Positions 9,603 through 17,296 of a stretch of DNA of 64,000 nucleotides are shown here, piece after piece. Position 1 is the first letter of the stretch; every line of letters begins with the position of its first letter. The DNA comes from DASQZK01 sp963809925 (GTDB taxonomy: Bacteria; Bacteroidota; Bacteroidia; Bacteroidales; GCA-2748055). The position numbers were made by a program, and so were the translations under genes. The notes under the pieces were generated by a model, which ran no database searches, was not told the DNA's origin, and saw only the letters and a program-made list of their open reading frames with translations. The DNA lies in the NCBI GenBank assembly GCA_963809925.1, contig CAWELH010000004.1, positions 248,001-312,000 on the forward strand, written 5' to 3'.

Positions 9603-11120
9603 ATGAACAAAATAATTATATATCTCCTGACTGCAGCTATTGGTATCTTCGCGATATCATGTTCACTCGATGAGAGCCCCATCTCAAATCTGAGTGAGCT
9701 GACACTGGGCAGTACGGACAGTACGGGATCGACAGTAAAATATGCTACCCGGGCACAAATGCTCACTCAGTATGAAGCCATCTACAATGTTCTAAAAGGC
9801 AACGCCGGGCTCGAAGACTGGAGTGCCGACTTCCTTGTGATATCCGACACCCATGCCGATAATGCATACAGGGGTGCCGCCGATGCTGAACTTACACAGC
9901 TCGAACAGCAAAAACAGAACGGAATAAATAAAAATATTGAAAGGGACTGGAATGGATACTACAGTCTGATCAGTGCCGCTAACCGCGTCATTACTAATGT
10001 CGATTCCGTTCCTGACCCTGCTCTTACGGCAGCAGAACGCAAGCAATGGAAATCCGAAGCCATGGTCCTGCGTGCATGGATCATGTTTGATATGGTCAGA
10101 CTCTGGGGTGGCATCCCCCTGGTTTTGGATGAACCACCAGCTATCACTGCCAGCAATATTGAAGACGTATACTCACTGTACTACCCCGCAAGGAACACAG
10201 CTGAAGAAGTCTACATGAGAATTATCAATGACCTCGAATTTGCATTGGAACAAGGCGGTGTACCGGACATTGATCCCTCAAATAAGTTTGTGTTCTCAAG
10301 GACAGTGGCAAATGCACTGCTCGCCAAAGTATTTGCGGAACAACCTGTAAGGGATTATTCCAAAGTCGTCGAGTACTGTCAAAAGGTCGAACAGGATGTG
10401 TCGCTGGTTCCGAGGTATGGCGATCTGTTTGATGTTAACGATTCCAAAACAGATGTAAAAAACAGGAACACATCGGAATCGATTTTTGAAATTCCTTTTT
10501 CTGATGGCGGGAATTGGAACACCTGGCTTTTCGGGGTGGACGAAACGGATCCGAACAGTGTTTACGACTGGGCTAAATGGCTTACACCCTCCCGCGACCT
10601 GATAGCGGCCTTTGATAATGAAGGTGATGTAGTGAGGAAAAAAGCTACCATGATATTTGCCAGTGTTAGCTGGAGTAATCATTATCCTTCGGGCAACTAC
10701 CCACATATGCATAAAATGCCATCAAAATTTAACAGTATTATCAAGATTCGACTGGCTGATATTCTTTTACTAAAGGCAGAGGCATTTGTCGCTCTGGGCG
10801 ATTTAAGCAGTGCCGCATCGCTCGTCAATACGATCCGGTCCAGAGTTAACCTTCCAAATCTGAGTTCGTCGGTAACTTCAAATGCGGAAGAAATGGCAAA
10901 CGCTGTACTGAAAGAACGACGCCTGGAACTGGCATTTGAAGGACAAAGATGGTTTGACCTGGTAAGGACAGGAAAAGTATTTGAAGTGATGAATACGTTG
11001 AATTCGAGAGATGTGGGAAGACTGCCCATGGACGAAGTCACGAAGAATACAGTTTTACTTCCCCTGCCACAGTCCCAGATCGATATTAATCCTAACCTGA
11101 TTCAGAATCCTGGTTATTAA
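9603..11120 (+). CDS. SusD/RagB-family glycan-binding lipoprotein
   Basis: Surface lipoprotein of 505 residues that forms the lid of the SusC transporter and binds the incoming oligosaccharide. The signal ends in a lipobox with Cys20 (IFAISC). The N-terminal SusD-like region contains helical TPR-type segments (for example SEAMVLRAWIMFDMVRLWGGIPL near residue 150). The C-terminal RagB/SusD domain carries the hallmark LLKAEAF, INTIRSR and KERRLELAFEGQRWFDLVRTG segments (about 385-455). Lies between SusC (14 bp) and the SusE-like gene (47 bp) in the same operon. Confidence 0.95.
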   Translation: MNKIIIYLLTAAIGIFAISCSLDESPISNLSELTLGSTDSTGSTVKYATRAQMLTQYEAIYNVLKGNAGLEDWSADFLVISDTHADNAYRGAADAELTQLEQQKQNGINKNIERDWNGYYSLISAANRVITNVDSVPDPALTAAERKQWKSEAMVLRAWIMFDMVRLWGGIPLVLDEPPAITASNIEDVYSLYYPARNTAEEVYMRIINDLEFALEQGGVPDIDPSNKFVFSRTVANALLAKVFAEQPVRDYSKVVEYCQKVEQDVSLVPRYGDLFDVNDSKTDVKNRNTSESIFEIPFSDGGNWNTWLFGVDETDPNSVYDWAKWLTPSRDLIAAFDNEGDVVRKKATMIFASVSWSNHYPSGNYPHMHKMPSKFNSIIKIRLADILLLKAEAFVALGDLSSAASLVNTIRSRVNLPNLSSSVTSNAEEMANAVLKERRLELAFEGQRWFDLVRTGKVFEVMNTLNSRDVGRLPMDEVTKNTVLLPLPQSQIDINPNLIQNPGY

Positions 11121-11167
11121 GTATGATGCATAATGAATAGAAATATTATAATTTCAAATCCGGAACT

Positions 11168-12562
11168 ATGTACAAGTTCTTCAGATTAATATTAATAATA
11201 CTGCTGACCAGCATTTTGGTAACCTGTAAGGATGACAGAAAACTGGTTACCTACCCAAAGTCATTTCCGACCTATGATCAGGCACAGGTTGAAGAAGCTG
11301 AAATCACCTATGGCGATTCAATTACACTCTCTGTCGTTGTCTCTGATGCAGTGACACCATTATCAACTCTTGAAATACTGGTGGTGGTGAATAATGATGT
11401 GATAACGTCGGAATCTGTACGAACCAAGGGTAACAATTCCACTGTTGAGAGAAGGTATGGCATCCCGTTTAAGGCCAGAAGGCCCGACAACACAGCGGTG
11501 AAGGTCTATCTGTCATCTATAAATGTCGACGGATATACTGCCGATACAATTCTGAGTTCAACGGTTGTTAAGCGCCCGGTGATTGACGAATTGTGGTTTG
11601 TTCCAATCGCAGGAACGACCTATAAGCTGACAATGAGCGATACGTCTGAGTATGTTTTTCATGCCGAAAGTATGACATTCGGTAATTCTGTGGACTATTA
11701 CCTGGCTACGAAAATCGATAAGTTTAAAAAGGTGGACTGGAGTGGTCTGGTTTTTGGAAAAACGGATGACGGGATTGGTTTGATCGATAAAACCGGGAAG
11801 CCTGTCTCTGTTACCGACCCTTCATTAGTGGGAATCTCAAAATTCACGTTTGATGCCTATGATTTTACGTTCGAGATAGGGGGGAAACTGCTTGAACCAG
11901 TCACAACCCTGGATATTAATGGGGATCTTTCACCACTGGTTATGGCATCAAGAAATTTCCTCAGTGGGAATGTGTATTTCGGGGAAGGTGTGGAGGTCAC
12001 ATTTTCCGGTTTAACTGATCTCAGCCACAGCCTGCCTCCTGATTATTTTGAAATAACCGGTCAAAACACGGCCATATTCGTTGGCGATTCAGCAATATAT
12101 AAAGCATATTATCTTATCGATGCAGACTATTTGTATGTCGAACCACAGCCAGAGGTCGTCTATCCGGAATGCTTATGGGTGTGCGGTACCGGATTTGGAC
12201 GTCCGTCAGCACCATTTGTTATCACGTCAAGCTGGAACTGGAATACACCTTTTGATTATGCGCCGGCACGCCGGGTCTCCGATGGCGTTTATCAACTCAC
12301 AATTTTCGGACGGAATGATGACACGGACGAGAACGGTTTTGGATCTCTCGATTTCAAATTTTTCCTTCAACGCGGTTGGGGGGACCAGGATCCAAGGGAA
12401 ATTGATGCGTCCCAATACACCCTTACCCCGCCATTCTTCGGAAGAACAGATACCGGTAATACGGGTAATGTAAACGGCGGGCCGACAACCTTCGAAGGCG
12501 TCTTTCGGATTACACTCGATGAGAATACAAAAACAATAAGCCTTGAACAAATTAATGAATGA
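11168..12562 (+). CDS. SusE-like surface glycan-binding lipoprotein
   Basis: Lipoprotein of 464 residues (lipobox near Cys21, ILVTCKDD) placed directly after susD, where surface glycan-binding proteins are normally encoded. Residues about 40-130 resemble a SusE-type immunoglobulin-like domain. The C-terminal third (about 335-464) has the Trp-rich binding-protein pattern WVCGTGFGRP, SSWNWNTP and FKFFLQRGWGDQ, and ends in a strand pair typical of SusE/SusF-like modules. Exposed aromatic residues would contact sugar rings (inference). No catalytic motif is present. Intergenic distance is 47 bp on each side, consistent with one transcript. Confidence 0.75.
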   Translation: MYKFFRLILIILLTSILVTCKDDRKLVTYPKSFPTYDQAQVEEAEITYGDSITLSVVVSDAVTPLSTLEILVVVNNDVITSESVRTKGNNSTVERRYGIPFKARRPDNTAVKVYLSSINVDGYTADTILSSTVVKRPVIDELWFVPIAGTTYKLTMSDTSEYVFHAESMTFGNSVDYYLATKIDKFKKVDWSGLVFGKTDDGIGLIDKTGKPVSVTDPSLVGISKFTFDAYDFTFEIGGKLLEPVTTLDINGDLSPLVMASRNFLSGNVYFGEGVEVTFSGLTDLSHSLPPDYFEITGQNTAIFVGDSAIYKAYYLIDADYLYVEPQPEVVYPECLWVCGTGFGRPSAPFVITSSWNWNTPFDYAPARRVSDGVYQLTIFGRNDDTDENGFGSLDFKFFLQRGWGDQDPREIDASQYTLTPPFFGRTDTGNTGNVNGGPTTFEGVFRITLDENTKTISLEQINE

Positions 12563-12609
12563 TAACCCAGGAGTATTACGCTACACAGCTAATATGGAGG
12601 TAAAGTGAT

Positions 12610-14094
12610 ATGATAATTTATAACCGGCGTCTTTTAATGGTCATTTTTATTTTGAGCAGTTTTCTGAGTTCGTGTAAACCATCAGACAGTGATACTCCGG
12701 GACCTGTTCCTGTTGAACAAGGGGACGTCGACCTTTACGTTACCTATGCCAATAAATCATTACTGTTCAAGCATGTTCCCGTGGATTTTAACGCAAAACC
12801 TAATATGGCCATAGCCCAGACAATATGGCTGGATACTACACAAAAGTATCAGCAGATTGATGGTTTTGGTGCCGCGATTACCGGTTCTTCCTGTTATAAT
12901 CTGATGCATATGACTGCTCAGAACAGGGAAAAATTGCTTAAAGAAACCTTTGATCCGAAGGATGGTGACGGCTTCAGTTTTATCCGTATCTCAATTGGTT
13001 GCTCTGATTTTTCACTTGACGAATATACCTGCTGTGACACACCGGGCATCGAAAATTTTGCGATCAATACCCTTGATAAGCGTGATCTTTTTCCCGTGCT
13101 AAGTGAAATTCTATCCATTAATCCAAAGGTCAGGATCATTGCCTCTCCATGGACATGTCCACGGTGGATGAAAGTTAACAACCTGACCGACAGACAGCCT
13201 TTCAATTCCTGGACGAGCGGACAATTAAACCCCACCTATTACGGCGACTATGCAACATATTTTGTTAAGTATATCCAGGCGATGGAACAGGAAGGCTTTC
13301 ATATCGATGCGATAACAATCCAGAATGAACCCCTCAACCGTGGCAATTCCGCCTCGCTTTATATGACCTGGCAGGAACAGGCCGAATTTATTAAAACAGC
13401 GCTTGGTCCGGCCTTTGCATCCGCAGGCATTGACACAAAGATCGTTGTCTTTGATCATAATTATAATTATGACAACATTCCCGGTCAGAATGATTATCCT
13501 TTAAAAATATACCAGGATCCGGGAGCATCTGTCTATGTGGACGGAGCGGCCTATCACGCTTATGGCGGCGATAAAAGCGAACTGCTGGATATTCACAGTG
13601 CAGCACCCGGAAAAAACCTGTATTTCACGGAAATGTCTATAGGAAGCTGGAACTACTCTTTCGACGGCGACCTGATGTGGAGCATGCGCGAATTAGGAAT
13701 CGGTACGTTGAATAATTATTCCCGGTCGGTGATCGTATGGAATTATCTGCTGGATGAGAACGGCGCACCGAACCGTCCTGGCGGATGCACAACCTGTTTT
13801 GGAACGATCGAGATCAGCTCGAAAGATTATGCTACACTTGACCGGAAATCTCATTATTATCTCATTGCACAACTTGCAAAAGTCATTTCCCCAGAAGCGA
13901 CTCGAATTGGCTTCTCCGGGTATTCGCCTGATGGCCTTTATATCACAACAGTATTGAACACAGATGGAACGTATGGCGTTGTTCTGCTTAATGATACTGA
14001 CAGTGCGATAAAAGTTACCCTGGATGATGGTACACACTCTTTTCCTCTGACCATTGCTGCTAAAAGCATTGCTTCCTGTCGATGGAAAAGCTAA
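12610..14094 (+). CDS. GH30 family beta-glycosidase (candidate endo-beta-1,6-glucanase)
   Basis: Lipoprotein glycoside hydrolase of 494 residues; lipobox at Cys22 (SFLSSC). The clan GH-A barrel shows the GH30 landmarks QIDGFGAAITG (about 82-92), SPWTCPRWMK (about 179-188), the acid/base Glu240 in TIQNEP and the nucleophile Glu341 in YFTEMS. The C-terminus (about 410-494) forms the beta-sandwich usual in GH30. Known activities of GH30 include glucosylceramidase and, for Bacteroides subfamily-3 enzymes in SusCD loci, endo-beta-1,6-glucanase. The operon order SusC-SusD-binding protein-GH30 resembles such a pustulan locus, so beta-1,6-glucan is the favoured substrate, unproven here. Confidence 0.88.
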   Translation: MIIYNRRLLMVIFILSSFLSSCKPSDSDTPGPVPVEQGDVDLYVTYANKSLLFKHVPVDFNAKPNMAIAQTIWLDTTQKYQQIDGFGAAITGSSCYNLMHMTAQNREKLLKETFDPKDGDGFSFIRISIGCSDFSLDEYTCCDTPGIENFAINTLDKRDLFPVLSEILSINPKVRIIASPWTCPRWMKVNNLTDRQPFNSWTSGQLNPTYYGDYATYFVKYIQAMEQEGFHIDAITIQNEPLNRGNSASLYMTWQEQAEFIKTALGPAFASAGIDTKIVVFDHNYNYDNIPGQNDYPLKIYQDPGASVYVDGAAYHAYGGDKSELLDIHSAAPGKNLYFTEMSIGSWNYSFDGDLMWSMRELGIGTLNNYSRSVIVWNYLLDENGAPNRPGGCTTCFGTIEISSKDYATLDRKSHYYLIAQLAKVISPEATRIGFSGYSPDGLYITTVLNTDGTYGVVLLNDTDSAIKVTLDDGTHSFPLTIAAKSIASCRWKS

Positions 14095-14133
14095 TGCCCA
14101 GGCTGGTAAAAATTATTCTTCTTGGTAGTTTAT

Positions 14134-15336
14134 ATGAAACTAATAAAGCAAATGATGATGAAAAAAAGAATTCTACCTCTGATCATGCTTCTGTTTATCT
14201 CGAGCATGAGTTTTGCAACAACTTTCACTCTTCTGGTTACGGTAAATGATACCGCACAGGTTTGTTACGTCGTCGGTGAATTTAACGGATGGGATCCGAC
14301 CGCAAATATCATGACCAAGGTTTCCGACAGCCCAAAAGTCTTTACCCTTGATATCGACGTGGACGACGCTGATGTCGCGGCTACAGAATATAAATATTGT
14401 GCCGGACCAGATTGGAAATATCAACAGGTATCGGGTGATAATTTCAAACTCTCTGAATTGACAGAGGCCGGCGACACGGTCGAATTCTTCCAGGCATACT
14501 ATGATGTCGGACAGGAAAGTGACGTCACCATTGATGTTCTCGTTCCATCGGACCTATTTGTATGCTATCTTACCGGTACCTTTAATGCATGGAATGCAAC
14601 GACAGATGAAATGGATCTTGTAGATGAAACTACGAATGGAAAGGAATTCATGCTTACCATTCATACTCTGGATACCACTACATTGGAATATAAATTCCTT
14701 GCCGGCCCCGGTTGGCCATATGAACAAACTAATTCCACCAATTACAATTACCTGGCCGATGGCGCAGTGGTTGTGTGTGATGATTTCAAAGCCATTTTTG
14801 ATCCTTCGAAAGTCGGGGACGTCACAATAAATATCACTGTTCCGCCCGGAACCTCTGAAGTATGGGTCGTTGGCAGTTTCAATAACTGGGATATGGCATC
14901 GGCGATTCAGGCTACAAAAAATGAGGACGGGACATGGACGGCAGTCATTCCCCAGGTCGCTGATATCGAATATAAAGTATGGTGTCATAATGACTGGCCC
15001 TATGAGGAGGCGGCGGATGACCAGGGCACAAGCCTGGCAAATAACAGGACCGCTTCATTCGTAGACGGGCCCGAATACAACATAACCGTTGATTACTGGA
15101 AAGATATTTTCAATCCAACATCAACAGGTATGCTGTTCACGGAGAAATACCACGTATACACCAGATATGGGATCATTACGGTTGAAGGTGTTCAATCTGA
15201 AGTATCCGTCTTCGATCTCACCGGCAGGATGGTTGATCGCGTTGCTCTTAAAGGAACCTATACTTCCAAAGCCCTGAAGTCGGGCGTTTATATACTTAGA
15301 ATCGATAATCACGCCGGAAAAGTATTTGTGTGGTAA
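14134..15336 (+). CDS. Three-module CBM48/AMPK-glycogen-binding-like protein with T9SS sorting domain
   Basis: Secreted non-catalytic protein of about 400 residues. After a signal peptide (core LPLIMLLFISSMSFA) come three related beta-sandwich modules, each with the signature (V/L)xGxFNxW: VVGEFNGWDP, YLTGTFNAWN and VVGSFNNWDM, each about 105-115 residues apart and each followed by YK(F/Y/V)(W/L/C) and WPYE-type motifs. This resembles CBM48 or AMPK glycogen-binding domains. The last 65 residues (VYTRYGIITVEG...SVFDLTGRMVDR...SGVYILRI) are a T9SS type A sorting domain, so the protein should be delivered to the surface. Start: an in-frame TTG lies at 14122, but the ATG at 14134, or 14152/14158, fits the signal peptide better. 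Last gene of the operon, 39 bp after GH30. Confidence 0.78.
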   Translation: MKLIKQMMMKKRILPLIMLLFISSMSFATTFTLLVTVNDTAQVCYVVGEFNGWDPTANIMTKVSDSPKVFTLDIDVDDADVAATEYKYCAGPDWKYQQVSGDNFKLSELTEAGDTVEFFQAYYDVGQESDVTIDVLVPSDLFVCYLTGTFNAWNATTDEMDLVDETTNGKEFMLTIHTLDTTTLEYKFLAGPGWPYEQTNSTNYNYLADGAVVVCDDFKAIFDPSKVGDVTINITVPPGTSEVWVVGSFNNWDMASAIQATKNEDGTWTAVIPQVADIEYKVWCHNDWPYEEAADDQGTSLANNRTASFVDGPEYNITVDYWKDIFNPTSTGMLFTEKYHVYTRYGIITVEGVQSEVSVFDLTGRMVDRVALKGTYTSKALKSGVYILRIDNHAGKVFVW

Positions 15337-15428
15337 TCCGCATCAAAGGGGTCCCGGTTTAATCCCGGACAATTCATGAGCTTGCAATAAAAGCATCCTC
15401 AGAAGAGACTCTTTATAAATTGCTACTT

Positions 15429-15470
15429 CCCTTCGGCTTCGGTCTCTCAGACCGGGACCGAAGGGATTTT
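15429..15470 (+). terminator. Rho-independent terminator of the GH30 operon
   Basis: CCCTTCGG at 15429-15436 pairs with CCGAAGGG at 15458-15465, with an inner CGGTC/GACCG stem around a TCA loop, followed by ATTTTG. It lies 93 bp after the last operon gene. The remaining 293-bp gap to 15629 is AT-rich and holds no ORF; it should contain the promoter of the next gene, but no confident -7 box was found. Confidence 0.65.
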
Positions 15471-15629
15471 GAATATGAAAACGGATCATTTTTAACATCT
15501 ACTTTCGGAATATGCCCCATTTATTTTCTCAATACAGATATAGAAAATCGTAACGCTATGCTGTTAAAGTCCGAATACTTTACGGATATTTAACAGGTTT
15601 TTAAAATACAACCGTAAATTAATTGTGCC

Positions 15630-16247
15630 ATGCGGAATATAATCATACAAACAATGATCTTACTTTTGATGATGAACAGTATGGGCTGTGATACCGGGCA
15701 AGGAAATCCCTCACACTGGGGGCAGAAAAAAACTGACAAATGGTTTTCAGAAGGAAAGTGGTTAAACGGCTTGATGATAAAGCCCGATTCAACAATTAAC
15801 CGAAAAGCTCTGGCGATAGCATTTCATAAGAATCCGGAACGTTGGAGAATGGCTTTCGAATTCCTGAAAAGCCACAAGTTAGCAAATCTTGAACCTAAAA
15901 GATATGATATTGACGGAGACAATCTTTATGCTTCCGTAAGCCAATATTCAACCGAAAATGAAGAAGATAAGAATTTTGAAGCACATAGAAAGTATATTGA
16001 TATCCAGTATGTCATTTCCGGCAATGAGCGTATCGGCATAGCAAGGCTCTCAGATACCACGACGACATTTCAGGCTTACGACCCGGATAAAGACATCGGT
16101 TTGTATAATGCTAAACCTTTAGGGATGTTTGAGGCCACGCCAGGAACATTCTTCATTTTTTTCCCTCAGGATGCACATAAACCGGGACTGAATCCCGGGG
16201 CTACCACACAGGTAAAAAAGTTGGTCATTAAATTGAAAGTGGACTAA
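15630..16247 (+). CDS. YhcH/YjgK/YiaL family protein with lipoprotein signal
   Basis: Protein of 205 residues. Residues about 45-205 match the YhcH/YjgK/YiaL (DUF386) cupin-like family, with HRKYIDIQYVISGNERIG, YDPDKDIGLY and FFIFFPQDAHKPG; the His and acidic residues are those that line the metal site in this family. Family members are linked to sugar-acid, sialic acid or galactoside metabolism and are usually cytosolic. Here the N-terminus (MILLLMMNSMGCDTG) looks like a lipoprotein signal with Cys20, so this copy is probably exported. It has a separate leader and no close operon partner. Confidence 0.8.
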   Translation: MRNIIIQTMILLLMMNSMGCDTGQGNPSHWGQKKTDKWFSEGKWLNGLMIKPDSTINRKALAIAFHKNPERWRMAFEFLKSHKLANLEPKRYDIDGDNLYASVSQYSTENEEDKNFEAHRKYIDIQYVISGNERIGIARLSDTTTTFQAYDPDKDIGLYNAKPLGMFEATPGTFFIFFPQDAHKPGLNPGATTQVKKLVIKLKVD

Positions 16248-16568
16248 TCAACCCGGGCAGACATCAGATTACGGATCCTCCCGCGCAGTGAAAAGAATTA
16301 CAGATGTCTTCATCGCCTGGCAATTGCTATTATTTACAAGTCTTCACCTGCTGAAATCCATTAAATCATAAACCAAATTTGTGGAAAAGTGTTTGTTATG
16401 AAGGAACGGGGAATGGTAGCTTGTAGCGAAGCAATTATGGGAATGCATATATGTTCGGCCATCCGGAGCTCACATCCCGGAGGGGAAAGTCCACCACTGG
16501 TATCCGGCATTAAGGATATGATGCTGGAATTTCATGGAAATCTTATCAGAAATTTAACAGTTATAGTC
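16248..16568. other. Intergenic region upstream of DoxX-like gene
   Basis: 321 bp without a convincing gene. The DoxX-like reading frame stays open back to 16389, but those 60 codons carry no hydrophobic or conserved pattern and are not taken as coding. No clear promoter or hairpin was found. Confidence 0.3.
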
Positions 16569-16943
16569 ATGAAGACAAACAAATTTACTCGTGTAATTGC
16601 CACTATCCTTGGCGTTTACCTTATTCTTTACGCAGCAAACCAATTCTTCCATATTTTTCCCACAAGTTATGGTGCGATGCCTGATTTTGCCAGACGATAC
16701 CTTGACGCCGTCGTGGTTTTTCTCCCGGCACTATACATATTCGAAATACTTGTCGGGATTTTTCTTATTCTGAATATTTGGACGCCTCTTATTGCCATCG
16801 TCCTGGCACCACTTTCCGTCAGTTTTATGATATTTAATTTTACCAATGGTGACTGGAATATAATTTCTGCAGCATTTGTTGCAATATTGAACCTTATTCT
16901 TTTATTCCGATATTGGGATTCATACAAACCTTTGTTTAAATAA
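16569..16943 (+). CDS. DoxX-like small membrane protein
   Basis: About 125 residues with four predicted membrane helices: IATILGVYLILYAANQFF, AVVVFLPALYIFEILVGIFL, LIAIVLAPLSVSFMIF and NIISAAFVAILNLILLFRYW. Helix layout and the short charged ends (MKTNKFTR at the start, YKPLFK at the end) fit the DoxX/DoxD-like family, whose members have various or unknown redox-related roles. An upstream in-frame start at 16389 would add 60 residues without membrane character, so I chose the ATG at 16569. No operon partner. Confidence 0.65.
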   Translation: MKTNKFTRVIATILGVYLILYAANQFFHIFPTSYGAMPDFARRYLDAVVVFLPALYIFEILVGIFLILNIWTPLIAIVLAPLSVSFMIFNFTNGDWNIISAAFVAILNLILLFRYWDSYKPLFK

Positions 16944-17296
16944 GCGGATTTTCATATCCGTAACCCGCTGGTCCGTAGGTTTAAAGAATTCAATATCAAA
17001 CATAAGGATCTCGGGCTACATCCACCGTTTTCGGTCTTTTTGTCATGATGTGCCGCAGCGCGACTTCCACGGTGACCACTGGTAGAAGAAGGCCGGGTTT
17101 TCTCACGGGTATACCCGGTTGCTTCAGATGCAGATTCTGCCGAACGGATATATGAGCTGTTTACGTCCTTTCAGGCCTGGGATTTCTTGGTGCATTATAG
17201 AAATACCTTGGGATGAAGGTAATAACCTGTACTATTTCTCTGGTTTGGTTTTTGAAGGTCATATATTTCAATAAAATTTATTCAATCATAGCCATT
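16944..17296. other. Intergenic region before TPR gene
   Basis: 353 bp. Short protein-like stretches can be read on the minus strand (for example LLPVVTVEVALRHIM about 17030-17075) but they are broken by stops in each frame and no family is recognised; it could be an old gene remnant. The TPR reading frame also runs back to 17213 without support. Confidence 0.25.

Noticed and set aside
10296..10712. 138-residue minus-strand ORF inside susD
   Set aside because: Antisense shadow of a clear SusD protein.
16389..16568. N-terminal extension of the DoxX-like protein
   Set aside because: The 60 extra residues carry no membrane or conserved pattern and an ATG directly before the first helix is available.
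16944..17212. Possible response-regulator-like remnant on the minus strand
   Set aside because: Only about 15-25 residue stretches are readable and no motif could be confirmed.
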